Source: Erwinia persicina
GTDB lineage: Bacteria; Pseudomonadota; Gammaproteobacteria; Enterobacterales; Enterobacteriaceae
Direction of reading: 5' to 3'
Length of the DNA stretch: 64,000 nucleotides
NCBI RefSeq assembly: GCF_014838825.1
Contig: NZ_JACYMO010000002.1
Coordinates: 248,001-312,000, forward strand
Of this stretch, positions 46,355-55,478 are shown in pieces (positions within the stretch are counted from its first letter, which is position 1; the number at the start of each line of letters is the position of its first letter). The position numbers and the translations under genes are program-made. The notes under the pieces were generated by a model. That model did not search any database. It was not told the origin of the DNA and saw only the letters and a list, made by a program, of their open reading frames with translations.

Positions 46355-47905
46355 TTACTGCGGGTTTTCAGCCGGGCCAAACACCGAATAATTCGGCAAT
46401 GTCACATTCTGGTACGCTTCCCAGCCGCCGCCCAGTGCTTTATACAGCGCCACCAGGTCAAGCGTGCTTTGCACCCGCGCCTGTTCGGCCTGCTGCTGCG
46501 CCTGCGCCAGCTGCCGCTGGGCATCCAGCGCCTCAATAAAGGTTGAGATCCCCTGGCGATAGCTGTCGCTGGCAAGTCTGAAGGCGTTCTGCAACGCTGC
46601 CACCGTATCGTCCAGCCCTTCCACCTGCTGCTGATCGCTACGATAGCTGACCAGCGCATTCTCTACGTCCTGCAGTGCCGTCAGCACCGTCTGCCGGTAG
46701 CCCAGCGCCGCGCTGGCCTGCTGCGCCCGCGCCAGCTTCACGCCGGAGACCAGCCTGCCCCCCTGGAAGATGGGGATCGTCACCGAGGGGCCATAGCTGT
46801 AAAAATTACTGCTCCAGTTATCCAGGTAACTGGCGTCGCTGTTGCGCATGCCAAACTGCCCGGTCAGAGAGAAGCTGGGAAAGAGCTGTGCCACGGAGAC
46901 ACCGATATTCGCCGTAGCGGCATGCAGGCTGGCTTCCGCCTGGCGCACGTCGGGGCGACGGCGCGCCAGCTCCGACGGCACGCCAACCGGGATCGCTTTA
47001 GGCAACGCGGGCAGCGGTTTCACCGTCATCAGTTCGGCATCCAGTGCCCCCGGGACTCTGCCGGTTAATACGGCCAGACCGTTCATTGCCTGATGGATCT
47101 GCGCCTGATACTGCGGCAGTTGGGCCCGGAGCGAGTTGACCTGCGCGCGGGCATTTTCCACATTTGTCTGCGGGGCCAGCCCGTTACGCTGCTGACTCTG
47201 CGTCAGCTCCAGCGTCTGCTGCGCCACGTCGATCTGGGTCTGCAGGGTTTGCGTGATAGCCTGCGCACCGCGCAGCTGCAGATAGGCCCTGGCGACTTCG
47301 GCTTCTAATGACACCAGCGCATCATTACGGTTTTCTACCGACTGTTGCTGCTGTGCGTCAGCCATCTCCACCTGACGGCGAACTTTGCCCCACAGGTCCA
47401 GCTCCCATGAGGCGTCAAAGCTGCCCTGATACAGGCCAACCGGTTTCGACAGGCTGTCGAGCGCCGGACGCAGATCCGTTTCGCCGTTCGCCTGATCTAT
47501 CTGGTCATACACGCCCTCAGACTCCAGCTCACCTTTAATGCCTAACTGCTGGCGGGTAAAGCGGGCATTACCGTTGACCGAGGGCGCCCAGGCACCACGC
47601 GCCTGATTGAGCTGCTGTCGCGCCCCGGCGATGCGCAAGACCGCCTGCTGCAGGGATAAATTCCCTTTTACCGCCCGTTCAATCAGGCTGTCCAGCTGCG
47701 GATCGTTAAATGTTTTCCACCAGTTCGGGTTGGTCGACGCCGCCAGCGGTGCAGACCCGCCGTCAGGCTGCATGCTGTTAAAACGCGACGGCGTGCCCGG
47801 CTTCGGCGACTGATAGTCCGGGCCAACGGCGCAGCCACTCAGCGCCAGCGTCACGGCCAGCAGTACACGACTGCGCGAACGCAAAGAAGAAAAAGGAACG
47901 TTCAT
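46355..47905 (-). CDS. Outer-membrane efflux lipoprotein (OprM/NodT family)
   Basis: The outer-membrane channel of a tripartite efflux pump. The 516 residues start with a signal peptide and lipobox 'LALSGC' (Cys about 25) and contain two OEP repeats with the usual long helices ('GNLSLQQAVLRIAGARQQLNQARG', 'LEAEVARAYLQLRGAQ', 'AEASLHAATANIGVSVAQLFPSFSLTGQFG'). I chose the ATG at 47905 ('MNVPFSS'), one base after the stop of the MFS pump gene; the longer frame has no signal peptide. It is the last gene of the emrA-like, emrB-like, outer-membrane-factor operon. Confidence 0.9.
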   Translation of the reverse strand: MNVPFSSLRSRSRVLLAVTLALSGCAVGPDYQSPKPGTPSRFNSMQPDGGSAPLAASTNPNWWKTFNDPQLDSLIERAVKGNLSLQQAVLRIAGARQQLNQARGAWAPSVNGNARFTRQQLGIKGELESEGVYDQIDQANGETDLRPALDSLSKPVGLYQGSFDASWELDLWGKVRRQVEMADAQQQQSVENRNDALVSLEAEVARAYLQLRGAQAITQTLQTQIDVAQQTLELTQSQQRNGLAPQTNVENARAQVNSLRAQLPQYQAQIHQAMNGLAVLTGRVPGALDAELMTVKPLPALPKAIPVGVPSELARRRPDVRQAEASLHAATANIGVSVAQLFPSFSLTGQFGMRNSDASYLDNWSSNFYSYGPSVTIPIFQGGRLVSGVKLARAQQASAALGYRQTVLTALQDVENALVSYRSDQQQVEGLDDTVAALQNAFRLASDSYRQGISTFIEALDAQRQLAQAQQQAEQARVQSTLDLVALYKALGGGWEAYQNVTLPNYSVFGPAENPQ

Positions 47906-47906
47906 G

Positions 47907-49475
47907 TCAGTGTGCTCCCGCACTGCCCTGGCTTTTGATCGGGGCCAGCAGCAGACAAAATGGAATAAGGACAAGGGCAACAATACTCAGGCCCATAAAG
48001 ACATCAATGTAGGCGAGGAAACGCGCCTGGACGATCATCTGCTTGTAGAGTTGCCCGGTGGCGATGGTGACCGGATCGCCCGCCATATGCACAAAATCTC
48101 TCACCCCCTGGGCCCAGCGCTCCACCGCCAGATTAAACGGCTCATTGAGCGGGGTCATGTTATCCACCAGCTGTGCGCTACGCGCCTGCGAACGCTCGGT
48201 GATCATCGCGGTAGACAGCGAAATGCCAATCGACCCGGCCACGTTGCGAAACATGGTAAACAGCGCCGAAGCGTCCGCATTGAGCCGCTGCGGGATGGTG
48301 ACAAAGGCAATGGTCGTCAGCGGCACAAACAGGAAACCCAGACCGATGGTCTGGAAGCTGCGCATGATCACCAGCGAGGTAAAATCGATATCCGGGGTCA
48401 GCGTTGACGAGTAGATAAATGATACGCCAAGCAACAAAAAGCCGAAGGCGATCAGGATCCGCGTCTGGATAATGGGCATCAGCTTCAGTACCAGCGGGAT
48501 CGACAGCACGATCAACACGGCTCCGGGGGAGAGGACCAGCCCCGACAGCGTGGCGGTATAACCCAGATCCTGCTGCGCCAGCTGTGGGATGACCACCGAG
48601 CTGCCATACAGAATGGCCGCCATGCCAGCCATCAGCAGGCAGGCCACCGCAAAGTTGCGATCCTTAAGCACGTGCAGGTCAACCACCGGCCTTTTAGCGT
48701 ACATCAGCCAGTAAATCGCCCCGACGATGCCGGTCAGCGCCAGCAGAGCAAAGGTGACGATAAAGCTGGACTGGAACCAGTCTTCATCTTCGCCCCGGTC
48801 CATCATCACCTGCAGACACCCCAGGCCCAGAGTGATCAGGCTGATACCGATATAGTCAACGCGCAGCTTGCCCTTCGCCCATTTACGCTCCCACGGCGGA
48901 TCTTCCAGCAGTTGATAAATGGCCAGCACGCTGAGAATCCCCACCGGAATATTAATGAAGAATACCCAGCGCCAGCTGTAGTTATCGGTGATCCAGCCGC
49001 CCAGCGTCGGGCCCAGCACCGGGGCTACGATGATGGCAATCGAAGAGAGGCCAAACGCCTTACCGCGATCCTCAGGCTTGAAATAGTCCAGCAGCACCGA
49101 CTGCTGCACCGGCTGCAGGCCACCGCCAAAAAAACCCTGCAAAATACGGAACAGGATGATCTGCCACAGCTCGGTAGCGATACCGCAGAGAAAAGAGCAG
49201 ACGGTAAACATCACGATACAGATCAGGAAAAACTGTTTTCTTCCCAGCAGCCGGCTGAGGAAGGCTGAAATGGGCAAGACGATGCCGTTGGCGACCAGAT
49301 AAGAGGTCAGCACCCAGGTGGATTCGTCGTAGCTGGCAGACAGTGACCCCGCCACGTGCGGCAGGGCAACATTGACGATGGTGGTGTCGAGGATCTCCAT
49401 AAACACCGCCAGCGTCACCGTCATCGCCACCAGCCACGGGTTACTGGCGGGCTTCCAGCTCTGCGCGGAATTCAT
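47907..49475 (-). CDS. DHA2-family MFS drug exporter (EmrB-like)
   Basis: A 14-segment inner-membrane proton antiporter of the DHA2/EmrB family, the energised part of the efflux pump. The 522 residues show 'LDTTIVNVALPHVAGSL' in segment 1, 'GRKQFFL' after segment 2, 'RILQGFFGGGLQPVQQSVL' (motif B region), and 'PVLGPTLGGWITDNYSWRWVFFINIPVG' (motif C, antiporter signature). It overlaps the adaptor gene by four bases (ATGA). The substrate is unknown; E. coli EmrB exports hydrophobic acids and uncouplers. Confidence 0.9.
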   Translation of the reverse strand: MNSAQSWKPASNPWLVAMTVTLAVFMEILDTTIVNVALPHVAGSLSASYDESTWVLTSYLVANGIVLPISAFLSRLLGRKQFFLICIVMFTVCSFLCGIATELWQIILFRILQGFFGGGLQPVQQSVLLDYFKPEDRGKAFGLSSIAIIVAPVLGPTLGGWITDNYSWRWVFFINIPVGILSVLAIYQLLEDPPWERKWAKGKLRVDYIGISLITLGLGCLQVMMDRGEDEDWFQSSFIVTFALLALTGIVGAIYWLMYAKRPVVDLHVLKDRNFAVACLLMAGMAAILYGSSVVIPQLAQQDLGYTATLSGLVLSPGAVLIVLSIPLVLKLMPIIQTRILIAFGFLLLGVSFIYSSTLTPDIDFTSLVIMRSFQTIGLGFLFVPLTTIAFVTIPQRLNADASALFTMFRNVAGSIGISLSTAMITERSQARSAQLVDNMTPLNEPFNLAVERWAQGVRDFVHMAGDPVTIATGQLYKQMIVQARFLAYIDVFMGLSIVALVLIPFCLLLAPIKSQGSAGAH

Positions 49476-50602
49476 TCCAGCGTGACCTTCGGTTCAACCG
49501 ACAGGCCAATCGGCAACGGACGGTTCGGGTCGAGGCCTTTATCAATGACGATTTTCACCGGCACGCGCTGGACAATCTTCACATAGTTGCCGGTAGCATT
49601 CTCAGAAGGGAAAGCAGAGAATCGCGAGCCACTGCCCATCTGCACGCTGTCGACGTGTCCTTCCAGCTTCATGTCCGGCCAGGCGTCGACGCCGATTTCA
49701 ACCTTGTCACCCGGTTTCATCCGCGCCAGCTGTGACTCCTTAAAGTTAGCCACAATCCATACGTCCGGAGACACCAGTGAAAATAATGACGATCCGGCCT
49801 GAACCAGTGTACCGACCTGCACGTTACGCTTGGTGACAAAACCGTCGTAAGGGGCACGAACCTCAGTGTAAGAGAGGTTAAGGTTAGCGGTATTGAGCTG
49901 CGCCTGGGCCTGTTCCACCTGGCTCTGACGCGCCTCAACATTGGTTTCCTGCTGACGGATTTGCAGTGCGACCTGAGAAGCCACCTCAACCTGAGCCTGG
50001 GCATTCGCCAGTTCCGCTCTGGCGCTGCGCAGCTGGGCGTTCGCCGTATCAATATTGCGCTGGGAGGTCGCACGGGGGTCGACGCCGCGCTGACGTTTAT
50101 CATCCGCCTGGGCGTTCATGTAATTTGCCTGGGCGCGTGCTAACTGTGCCAGCGCCTGGTCTTTCTGTGCCGGATACTGCACTTTAGCCAGCGCCAACTG
50201 TGCCTGCGCCTGATGCAGCTGTGCCTGAGCCAGACCGAGCTGCGCCTGCGCCTGTTCGCGCTGGGCGGTGGTATCTCTGGGGTCAATCACGACCAGCAGA
50301 TCGCCCTTCTTCACCCGCTGGTTATCCTTCACTCTCAATTCGGTAACATAGCCCGATGCTTTAGGCGCAATAGTCACAGCATCAGCTTCAGTAAAAGCAT
50401 CGTCGGTGGTTTCAATATTTCGGGTCGTCAGCCAGAACCACAGCGCCACCACCAGCATCAGGACGATAACAATCGCCAGAATGACCAGCGGCTTTTTGCC
50501 GGGACGTTTACGCTGAACTTCTTCATCTTCATGTGAAGAGCCATTTTGATGCTGATTTTCATCATCGGGTGCGGAAGGTGTTTGATTAGCCATAGTATCC
50601 AT
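49472..50602 (-). CDS. HlyD/EmrA-type membrane fusion adaptor
   Basis: The periplasmic adaptor that links the MFS pump to the outer-membrane factor. The 376 residues have a charged cytoplasmic N-terminus, one membrane segment (about 39-58), a lipoyl half-motif ('APKASGYVTELRVKDNQRVKKGDLLVVID'), a long alanine/glutamine-rich coiled-coil hairpin (about 105-240, with repeated 'AQAQL' patterns), and the second lipoyl and beta-barrel parts ('RAPYDGFVTKRNVQVGTLVQAG'). Start at the ATG at 50602 after AGGGGA; another ATG three codons on is possible. First gene of the pump operon, 109 bases after ybiR on the same strand. Confidence 0.9.
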   Translation of the reverse strand: MDTMANQTPSAPDDENQHQNGSSHEDEEVQRKRPGKKPLVILAIVIVLMLVVALWFWLTTRNIETTDDAFTEADAVTIAPKASGYVTELRVKDNQRVKKGDLLVVIDPRDTTAQREQAQAQLGLAQAQLHQAQAQLALAKVQYPAQKDQALAQLARAQANYMNAQADDKRQRGVDPRATSQRNIDTANAQLRSARAELANAQAQVEVASQVALQIRQQETNVEARQSQVEQAQAQLNTANLNLSYTEVRAPYDGFVTKRNVQVGTLVQAGSSLFSLVSPDVWIVANFKESQLARMKPGDKVEIGVDAWPDMKLEGHVDSVQMGSGSRFSAFPSENATGNYVKIVQRVPVKIVIDKGLDPNRPLPIGLSVEPKVTLE

Positions 50603-50704
50603 CAGTAAAAGGTCCCCTGTTCAGGGGACGCAATTTTTTCAGTCTGGTATAACCATAGGGCTAAAATTGACAAATGCCAGGGTTTCCTGACAAAAGCAGA
50701 ATTG

Positions 50705-50716
50705 CCTGACGTCAGG
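50705..50716. promoter_or_regulatory. Perfect 12-base palindrome before the efflux operon
   Basis: CCTGAC-GTCAGG is a perfect palindrome that overlaps the ybiR stop and lies about 105 bases before the adaptor gene. A further partial copy, CCTGAC, occurs about 20 bases nearer the operon. It could be an operator for the pump genes; the regulator is unknown and no regulator gene is adjacent. Confidence 0.3.
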
Positions 50717-51827
50717 AAGCATGAATAAGCAAAAACAATCCCCATCCTGTGAGCAGTGCCCAGAACAGCATCGGCACAGAATAGAGATGGAAGTGCCACC
50801 AGATGGCGCGGTCTTTTGCCATCCGCAGCGCGATAAGATTGGCCAGCGACCCCGGCAGCAGGCCGAAGCCACCAATATTCACCGCCCAGGCCAGCAGCAC
50901 GGAGGGAGGAAGACTGCTCAGTAACAGGATGGTGGCAGGTACATTGCTGATGACCTGAGACAGCCCCGCCGCCATAAGGAACTGCCCCCCCGGTGATAAC
51001 TGCCCTGTCGTCTGTAGCAACGACTGAATGAACGGCAACCGGGTCAGTAGAAAGACATCAACAAACATCACGATAAACACCACCAGCAGGCTCCAGTCGA
51101 TCTCCAGCAGGATACGGCGGGCCATGACGAGGAAAACCGCGAACACCAACAGCAGCCCCCAGACGGCGACATTCAGCTCCAGCGCGACGATAAACACCAG
51201 ATACAGTATCGCACTGGTATACAGCAGAGAACGCTGCCACGTCGCCGCTGCCTGCTCCTGATGACGCTCAATTTTCTTTGCACGAAAACAGAAGACGGTC
51301 AGCAGCAGCAGGCTGGCAACCAGCCAGCCGGCCAGCGGCAGCATCTGAACAATAAAGCCGGCAAACCCTGCTTCACCATGACGCCACAGCAAAATATTTT
51401 GCGGGTTACCGATTGGCGTCAGGAGCGAGCCGGCATTCACCGCCAGTGCTTCAAAGATAATCAGCCGGGCAACCGGTAACGCAGAGTATTTCCGCAGAGA
51501 CAGCGTGAGCGGCACCAGAATAAACAGCGCCACATCGTTCGTCAGGAAGGTGGAAAGCAGCGCCGCCGCCGCGACCAGGAACAGTGCCAGCTGGCGCTGA
51601 TGGCTAAACCCCTGCACCAGGCGTCGACCCAGTACGTCAAAATAGCCGCTGGCTTCGATGCCTTTGGTCAGCATCAGCAGGCCAGAAAGCGTGATAATTG
51701 TCGGCCAGTCAACGGTAGCCGGCAGTTCCGCCAGCCGGAAGGGAACAAAACAGGCCAGTATCAGCCCCAAAACTACCAACAGATGCAGAAAATGATCGTG
51801 CAAAAAAGGTCTTAGCAATGAGGTCAT
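50712..51827 (-). CDS. ybiR: YbiR family putative anion transporter
   Basis: An inner-membrane protein of the ArsB/NhaD-like (ion transporter) superfamily; the substrate of YbiR is unknown. The 371 residues (372 in E. coli) have about ten membrane segments, with two family hairpins visible: 'STFLTNDVALFILVPLTLSL' followed by 'NAGSLLTPIGNPQNILLW', and 'SQVISNVPATILLLSSLP'. It follows mntR on the same strand. In E. coli ybiR and mntR are also neighbours and likely co-transcribed, which hints at a metal or anion link. Confidence 0.88.
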   Translation of the reverse strand: MTSLLRPFLHDHFLHLLVVLGLILACFVPFRLAELPATVDWPTIITLSGLLMLTKGIEASGYFDVLGRRLVQGFSHQRQLALFLVAAAALLSTFLTNDVALFILVPLTLSLRKYSALPVARLIIFEALAVNAGSLLTPIGNPQNILLWRHGEAGFAGFIVQMLPLAGWLVASLLLLTVFCFRAKKIERHQEQAAATWQRSLLYTSAILYLVFIVALELNVAVWGLLLVFAVFLVMARRILLEIDWSLLVVFIVMFVDVFLLTRLPFIQSLLQTTGQLSPGGQFLMAAGLSQVISNVPATILLLSSLPPSVLLAWAVNIGGFGLLPGSLANLIALRMAKDRAIWWHFHLYSVPMLFWALLTGWGLFLLIHAS

Positions 51828-51944
51828 GCTGACGCGCCATGTAGTGTCCCGACGTACTGACGCTGTGTCACAGTGAATCCGGCCTGCGGGTTATCTTCTC
51901 AGGGCGGTTGCAGACAGCGTCAGCGATCGGGGGATAAAGGGGGG

Positions 51945-52394
51945 TTAACGACTTTCGCTAAATTTTTTGAAGATTGCCAGTGTTTCATCACTGACGTGGT
52001 GCTCAATACCTTCGGCATCACGGCGGGCGGTGTCGGGGCTGATCCCTAGCGCCAGCAGGAACGTTTCAACAATATGGTGGCGTTCACGGCTCTCTTCTGC
52101 CAGTTTTTCACCTTCCGGCGTCAGGAACACGCCGCGGTAGGGTACCTGTTCAACCAGCCCCCCGGTTGCCAGACGTTTCAGCATTTTGGCCACCGTCGGC
52201 TGCGACACGCCCAGACGGGCAGCCATATCCACCTGACGGGCCTCACCAAACTCACGGATCAGATCGGAGATCAGCTCGACATAGTCATCGATTAATTCAC
52301 GGCGGTGCGCTTCCCGCACCTGGCGGAAGCCTTCGACATGCTCTTCTATATCTTTCAGTGGCGCGGGCACTGCAATTTTTGCGCGACGACTCAT
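51945..52394 (-). CDS. mntR: Manganese-responsive regulator MntR
   Basis: MntR is a DtxR-family dimeric repressor that binds Mn(II) and controls manganese import and export and mntS. The 149 residues (155 in E. coli) have a winged helix at about 30-90 ('[27 protein letters not shown]') and the metal-binding and dimerisation helices with '[25 protein letters not shown]' and '[14 protein letters not shown]', '[14 protein letters not shown]'. The ATG at 52394 ('MSRRAKI') follows AGGAAG and matches E. coli. It is divergent from mntS, with an MntR-type operator between. Confidence 0.95.
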   Translation of the reverse strand: MSRRAKIAVPAPLKDIEEHVEGFRQVREAHRRELIDDYVELISDLIREFGEARQVDMAARLGVSQPTVAKMLKRLATGGLVEQVPYRGVFLTPEGEKLAEESRERHHIVETFLLALGISPDTARRDAEGIEHHVSDETLAIFKKFSESR

Positions 52395-52510
52395 TAAGCT
52401 TCCTCTTCTTATCAACCGACGCATTATATACCGAAAAGCCGCACCAGTCTGTTGTGGCACACAGTGTAAACGAACCACAGGCCAGCACAAAATTTAGCAT
52501 CTTAGCTATG

Positions 52511-52535
52511 GCTATAGGGTATAGCCTGTGCTATA
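52511..52535. promoter_or_regulatory. MntR-type operator between mntR and mntS
   Basis: Two overlapping palindromes share one arm: GCTATA-GGG-TATAGC (52511-52525) and TATAGC-CTGT-GCTATA (52520-52535). The second has the ATAGC-N4-GCTAT form of the E. coli MntR box. It lies 47-71 bases before mntS and probably overlaps its -10 region, as expected for manganese repression of mntS. Confidence 0.75.
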
Positions 52536-52581
52536 CCTGATGATAATTCGTTCATATCCTGACAGCCCGGAGGGACATCAG

Positions 52582-52689
52582 ATGAAATTACCACTGTTAT
52601 TAAGATTATTTTGCCGTTCGCCGTTTACACTGCGGCTGATGCTGCTGGAAATGCTGGTCAATTCGAAGCCTGCCGGTCAGGCTTCTTAA
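52582..52689 (+). CDS. mntS: Small protein MntS
   Basis: MntS is a very small protein (42 residues in E. coli, first described as the small RNA RybA) that helps raise usable intracellular manganese, thought to act by inhibiting the exporter MntP. Here a 35-codon frame starts at an ATG after AGGGA. Its core, 'RSPFTLRLMLLEMLVNSKP', lines up with the E. coli 'SPFKVRLMLLSML...NNKP' block. The N- and C-terminal ends are shorter. It is divergent from mntR behind an MntR-type operator, which supports the assignment. Confidence 0.82.
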   Translation: MKLPLLLRLFCRSPFTLRLMLLEMLVNSKPAGQAS

Positions 52690-52920
52690 CCCGCCACCAC
52701 CGTAACTGACTATTTTGTCAGCGACTTCACAGAACTTATTGATATTGCTGGTTGCCTTTCAGTAAAACAGCGATTATCGTGCCAGCCTTTCGTTAAGAGT
52801 GCAGGCCGATTGGGCACCACCCCACCCCATCCCCCCTTATCTGACGAGTTGTATCAGGCAGTCTGCCACTTCAGCGTCGAACTGAGCGGCCGCTATAGAT
52901 CTCCCTAATAAGAACCAATA

Positions 52921-54501
52921 ATGAATCTGACATTAATTAAAACTGCGACCGCAGGCCGTTATCGTGCCTGGATTAGCCCGTACCTTGGGCTGTATTTGCT
53001 ACTGTCCGCCCTGATTAACCTGGCCTTTGGCTACCCGATAAGCGGGTTATACACGCTGGCCTTTACCGCGCTGCTGGTATTGCTGGCTGCCGTCGCGCCG
53101 ACGTCACAGAAAATACTTATCGCCGCCTGTGCGGTGACGGCAGGCTTCTACTATCCCTTTGGTCAGGTTTACGGCCCACCTAATTTTAATACCCTGCTGG
53201 CACTGCACGCGACAAACGTTGAGGAAGCCAGTGAAATACTGCTGATCTTCCCGCTGCACGACTATTTTATCGGGCTGGCGATCCTTATCACAGGTGCGGT
53301 AGCCCTGACGCGTAAAGCGCTGGTGAAACAGGCATGGGGACACCCGGAAAGCGCCTGTCTTGCCTTTGTGCTGGTTGCCTTGCTGACTCAGCCCGTAATG
53401 AATCAGCTTACCGGGGGGGTATTTAACCTGAAGGATACCGGCTTCCCGGTGGCGCGCTTCGTAAAAGATACGATTGAAAGCAAGCTGTCGGTCGATAAAG
53501 AGATTGACCGTATGAACCAGCTGGCCACGCTGAAAGATGACTGGCATGTGACCGGGGTAAAGCCACAACAGCAAATTTACGTTGTGGTCATTGGTGAAAG
53601 CGCCAGGCGAGATGCGCTGGGCGCGTTTGGCGGGCGCTGGGATAACACGCCATTTGCCAGCCAGCTGAACGGACAATTTTTTACCCGCTACACCTCAGCG
53701 GCATCGTCCACGCAAAAATCCCTGGGCCTGACGCTGACCCAGGTCGTCAACGGTCAGCCCGAATATCAGAACAATATTATTACCCTGGCCAATCGCGCCG
53801 GTTTTGATACCTGGTGGTTGTCGAATCAGGGGCAGATTGGCCAGTTTGATACCCCGATAGCCAGCATTGCCCGCCGGGCGAAACATGTGCATTTCCTTAA
53901 AAGCGGAGACTTCGAGGCCGACAAAGCCACCCGCGATGAAGATCTGCTCAGTTTTACTCCGGCGGCACTGACCCGACCGGTCGATCGTCCCCGCCTGCTG
54001 GTTTATCACCTGGTCGGTTCTCACCCAAAAGCCTGCGACCGGACGCGGGGGCGCTATGTGGAGCGCCTGCACTCGCTGGAAACCTCCTGCTACCTCTACA
54101 GCGTGACGCAGACCGACGGCTTCCTGCAGCAGCTCTGGCAGCAGTTGCACAGCAGCGGACTGAGCTTTTCGATGATCTATTTTTCCGATCACGGGCTGGC
54201 CTTTAAAGAAAAAGGCACCCGCAATGAATACCTGACCCATGATGATAAATACCGGCAGAACTTTGAGGTGCCCCTGTTTATCAGCTCAGGTAATGACCGC
54301 CGCCATCAGAAGATTGATACGCCCCGTTCGGCCAATGACTTTATGATGTTGTTCTCGCAGTGGACGGGCATCCAGAGTCAGGAAATTGTACCAGCCTATC
54401 GCTTTGTCTCTGCCGAGAAAGCACCGGCCATTCAGGTGACCAACTTTGCCCTGAAGCGCCTGCCGTTTAGCCAGCTACAGCAGGACCCTTTTGCAAAATA
54501 A
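52921..54501 (+). CDS. opgE: Phosphoethanolamine transferase OpgE (YbiP)
   Basis: An inner-membrane enzyme of the alkaline-phosphatase superfamily; E. coli YbiP/OpgE is reported to add phosphoethanolamine to osmoregulated periplasmic glucans. The 526 residues (527 in E. coli) have about five N-terminal membrane segments (to about 165) and a periplasmic catalytic domain with the nucleophile region 'VIGESARRDALG' (from 224), 'STQKSLGLTLTQ', 'VYHLVGSHPKAC' and the metal motif 'YFSDHG'. The ribosome site before the ATG is weak. It lies between mntS and ompX, as in E. coli. Confidence 0.9.
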   Translation: MNLTLIKTATAGRYRAWISPYLGLYLLLSALINLAFGYPISGLYTLAFTALLVLLAAVAPTSQKILIAACAVTAGFYYPFGQVYGPPNFNTLLALHATNVEEASEILLIFPLHDYFIGLAILITGAVALTRKALVKQAWGHPESACLAFVLVALLTQPVMNQLTGGVFNLKDTGFPVARFVKDTIESKLSVDKEIDRMNQLATLKDDWHVTGVKPQQQIYVVVIGESARRDALGAFGGRWDNTPFASQLNGQFFTRYTSAASSTQKSLGLTLTQVVNGQPEYQNNIITLANRAGFDTWWLSNQGQIGQFDTPIASIARRAKHVHFLKSGDFEADKATRDEDLLSFTPAALTRPVDRPRLLVYHLVGSHPKACDRTRGRYVERLHSLETSCYLYSVTQTDGFLQQLWQQLHSSGLSFSMIYFSDHGLAFKEKGTRNEYLTHDDKYRQNFEVPLFISSGNDRRHQKIDTPRSANDFMMLFSQWTGIQSQEIVPAYRFVSAEKAPAIQVTNFALKRLPFSQLQQDPFAK

Positions 54502-54524
54502 GCAGAAAACCCTGACCATCAGAC

Positions 54525-54552
54525 AAAAAAAATCCGCCCCGGGGGGCGGATT
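54525..54552 (-). terminator. Terminator of ompX
   Basis: On the minus strand a ten-base perfect stem, AATCCGCCCC (54552-54543) with GGGGCGGATT (54540-54531), closes a two-base loop and runs into T residues. It may also serve the convergent opgE. Confidence 0.85.
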
Positions 54553-54592
54553 CTTCAACGTCAGTCCGGAAACCGGACTTGCGGTTAGCAAC

Positions 54593-55102
54593 TTAGAAGC
54601 TGTAACCTACGCCAGCAGTCCAGGTGCCAACGTCAACGTTGCGGATACGGCTCTGCTCGTAGCCCACGTCCAGAGCGATGTCCTGGATTGGGTTGAACTG
54701 CAGGCCAGCACCGTAGGAGAAGCCTACGTCGCTTGAATTATAACGCTCACGGTTTGGTTCGTTGTACTGGTATTTGCCATAGCCGATACCCACAACACCG
54801 TAGATGCTTGCCCAGTCATTCAGACGGTAAGCTGGACCACCAGTGATGCCATAGTACTGGCCCTTGATGTAGTCGCCTGCATCGGTACGATCTTTCTCAG
54901 TGTAAGTGAAAGAACCGATCCAACCCAGTGCATCGCTGCCGTTTTCGTAGCGGTACTTCAGGTTGAAACCGTTAGCTTTGTTTGCCACGCCCTGGTAATC
55001 GCTCTGAGCGTAACCACCGGTAACGGTGCTCTGTGCCATTGCTGAACCAGCAGATACCGCCAGTACGCAAGCTAAAGCTGAAAGACATGCAATTTTTTTC
55101 AT
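54593..55102 (-). CDS. ompX: Outer-membrane protein OmpX
   Basis: OmpX is an eight-stranded outer-membrane beta-barrel of the Ail/Lom family, linked to adhesion and envelope stress. The 169 residues (171 in E. coli) have a signal peptide ending 'SAGSAMA' (about 23), strands such as 'STVTGGYAQSDYQG', 'YYGITGGPAYRLNDWASIYGVVGIGYGKYQ', and end with the C-terminal phenylalanine ('TWTAGVGYSF') needed for barrel assembly. The ATG at 55102 follows GAGG. It is divergent from rhtA. In E. coli its mRNA is controlled by small RNAs. Confidence 0.94.
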   Translation of the reverse strand: MKKIACLSALACVLAVSAGSAMAQSTVTGGYAQSDYQGVANKANGFNLKYRYENGSDALGWIGSFTYTEKDRTDAGDYIKGQYYGITGGPAYRLNDWASIYGVVGIGYGKYQYNEPNRERYNSSDVGFSYGAGLQFNPIQDIALDVGYEQSRIRNVDVGTWTAGVGYSF

Positions 55103-55478
55103 AACCACCTCAAATGTGAAAGTACTTCTCTCCTGACAACGCTGAAAATATAACAAAAACCAGCAAGAAACTCTGCCCTGATTTTGTTGTCTAACAGAAT
55201 GTTTGGTGTAACAGAAAGTTAATGATACACCCTATGTCATTCTTTTTTCTTATAATTCATGCGCTTTTCCCTGCTTTATTTTTAATTGTAAAAAAAGCTT
55301 CATTGAGATAAATCCTAATCATTTCTGACATTTCTTTACTGAACTGGCACTGAATTTTAAGAAAATCTGACTTTTCGCGCAGAATTTTTTCCTGCGTTAC
55401 TGAGATTCCCCGAGCCTTTCAGTACACTGTCATCGCAGACTGTCCTCATAAACGGAACCTTAAAGGCGGGAACACAGG
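55103..55478. other. 376-base divergent region between ompX and rhtA
   Basis: AT-rich stretch holding the ompX 5' leader and both promoters. I see no further gene and no operator I can name. Confidence 0.55.
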
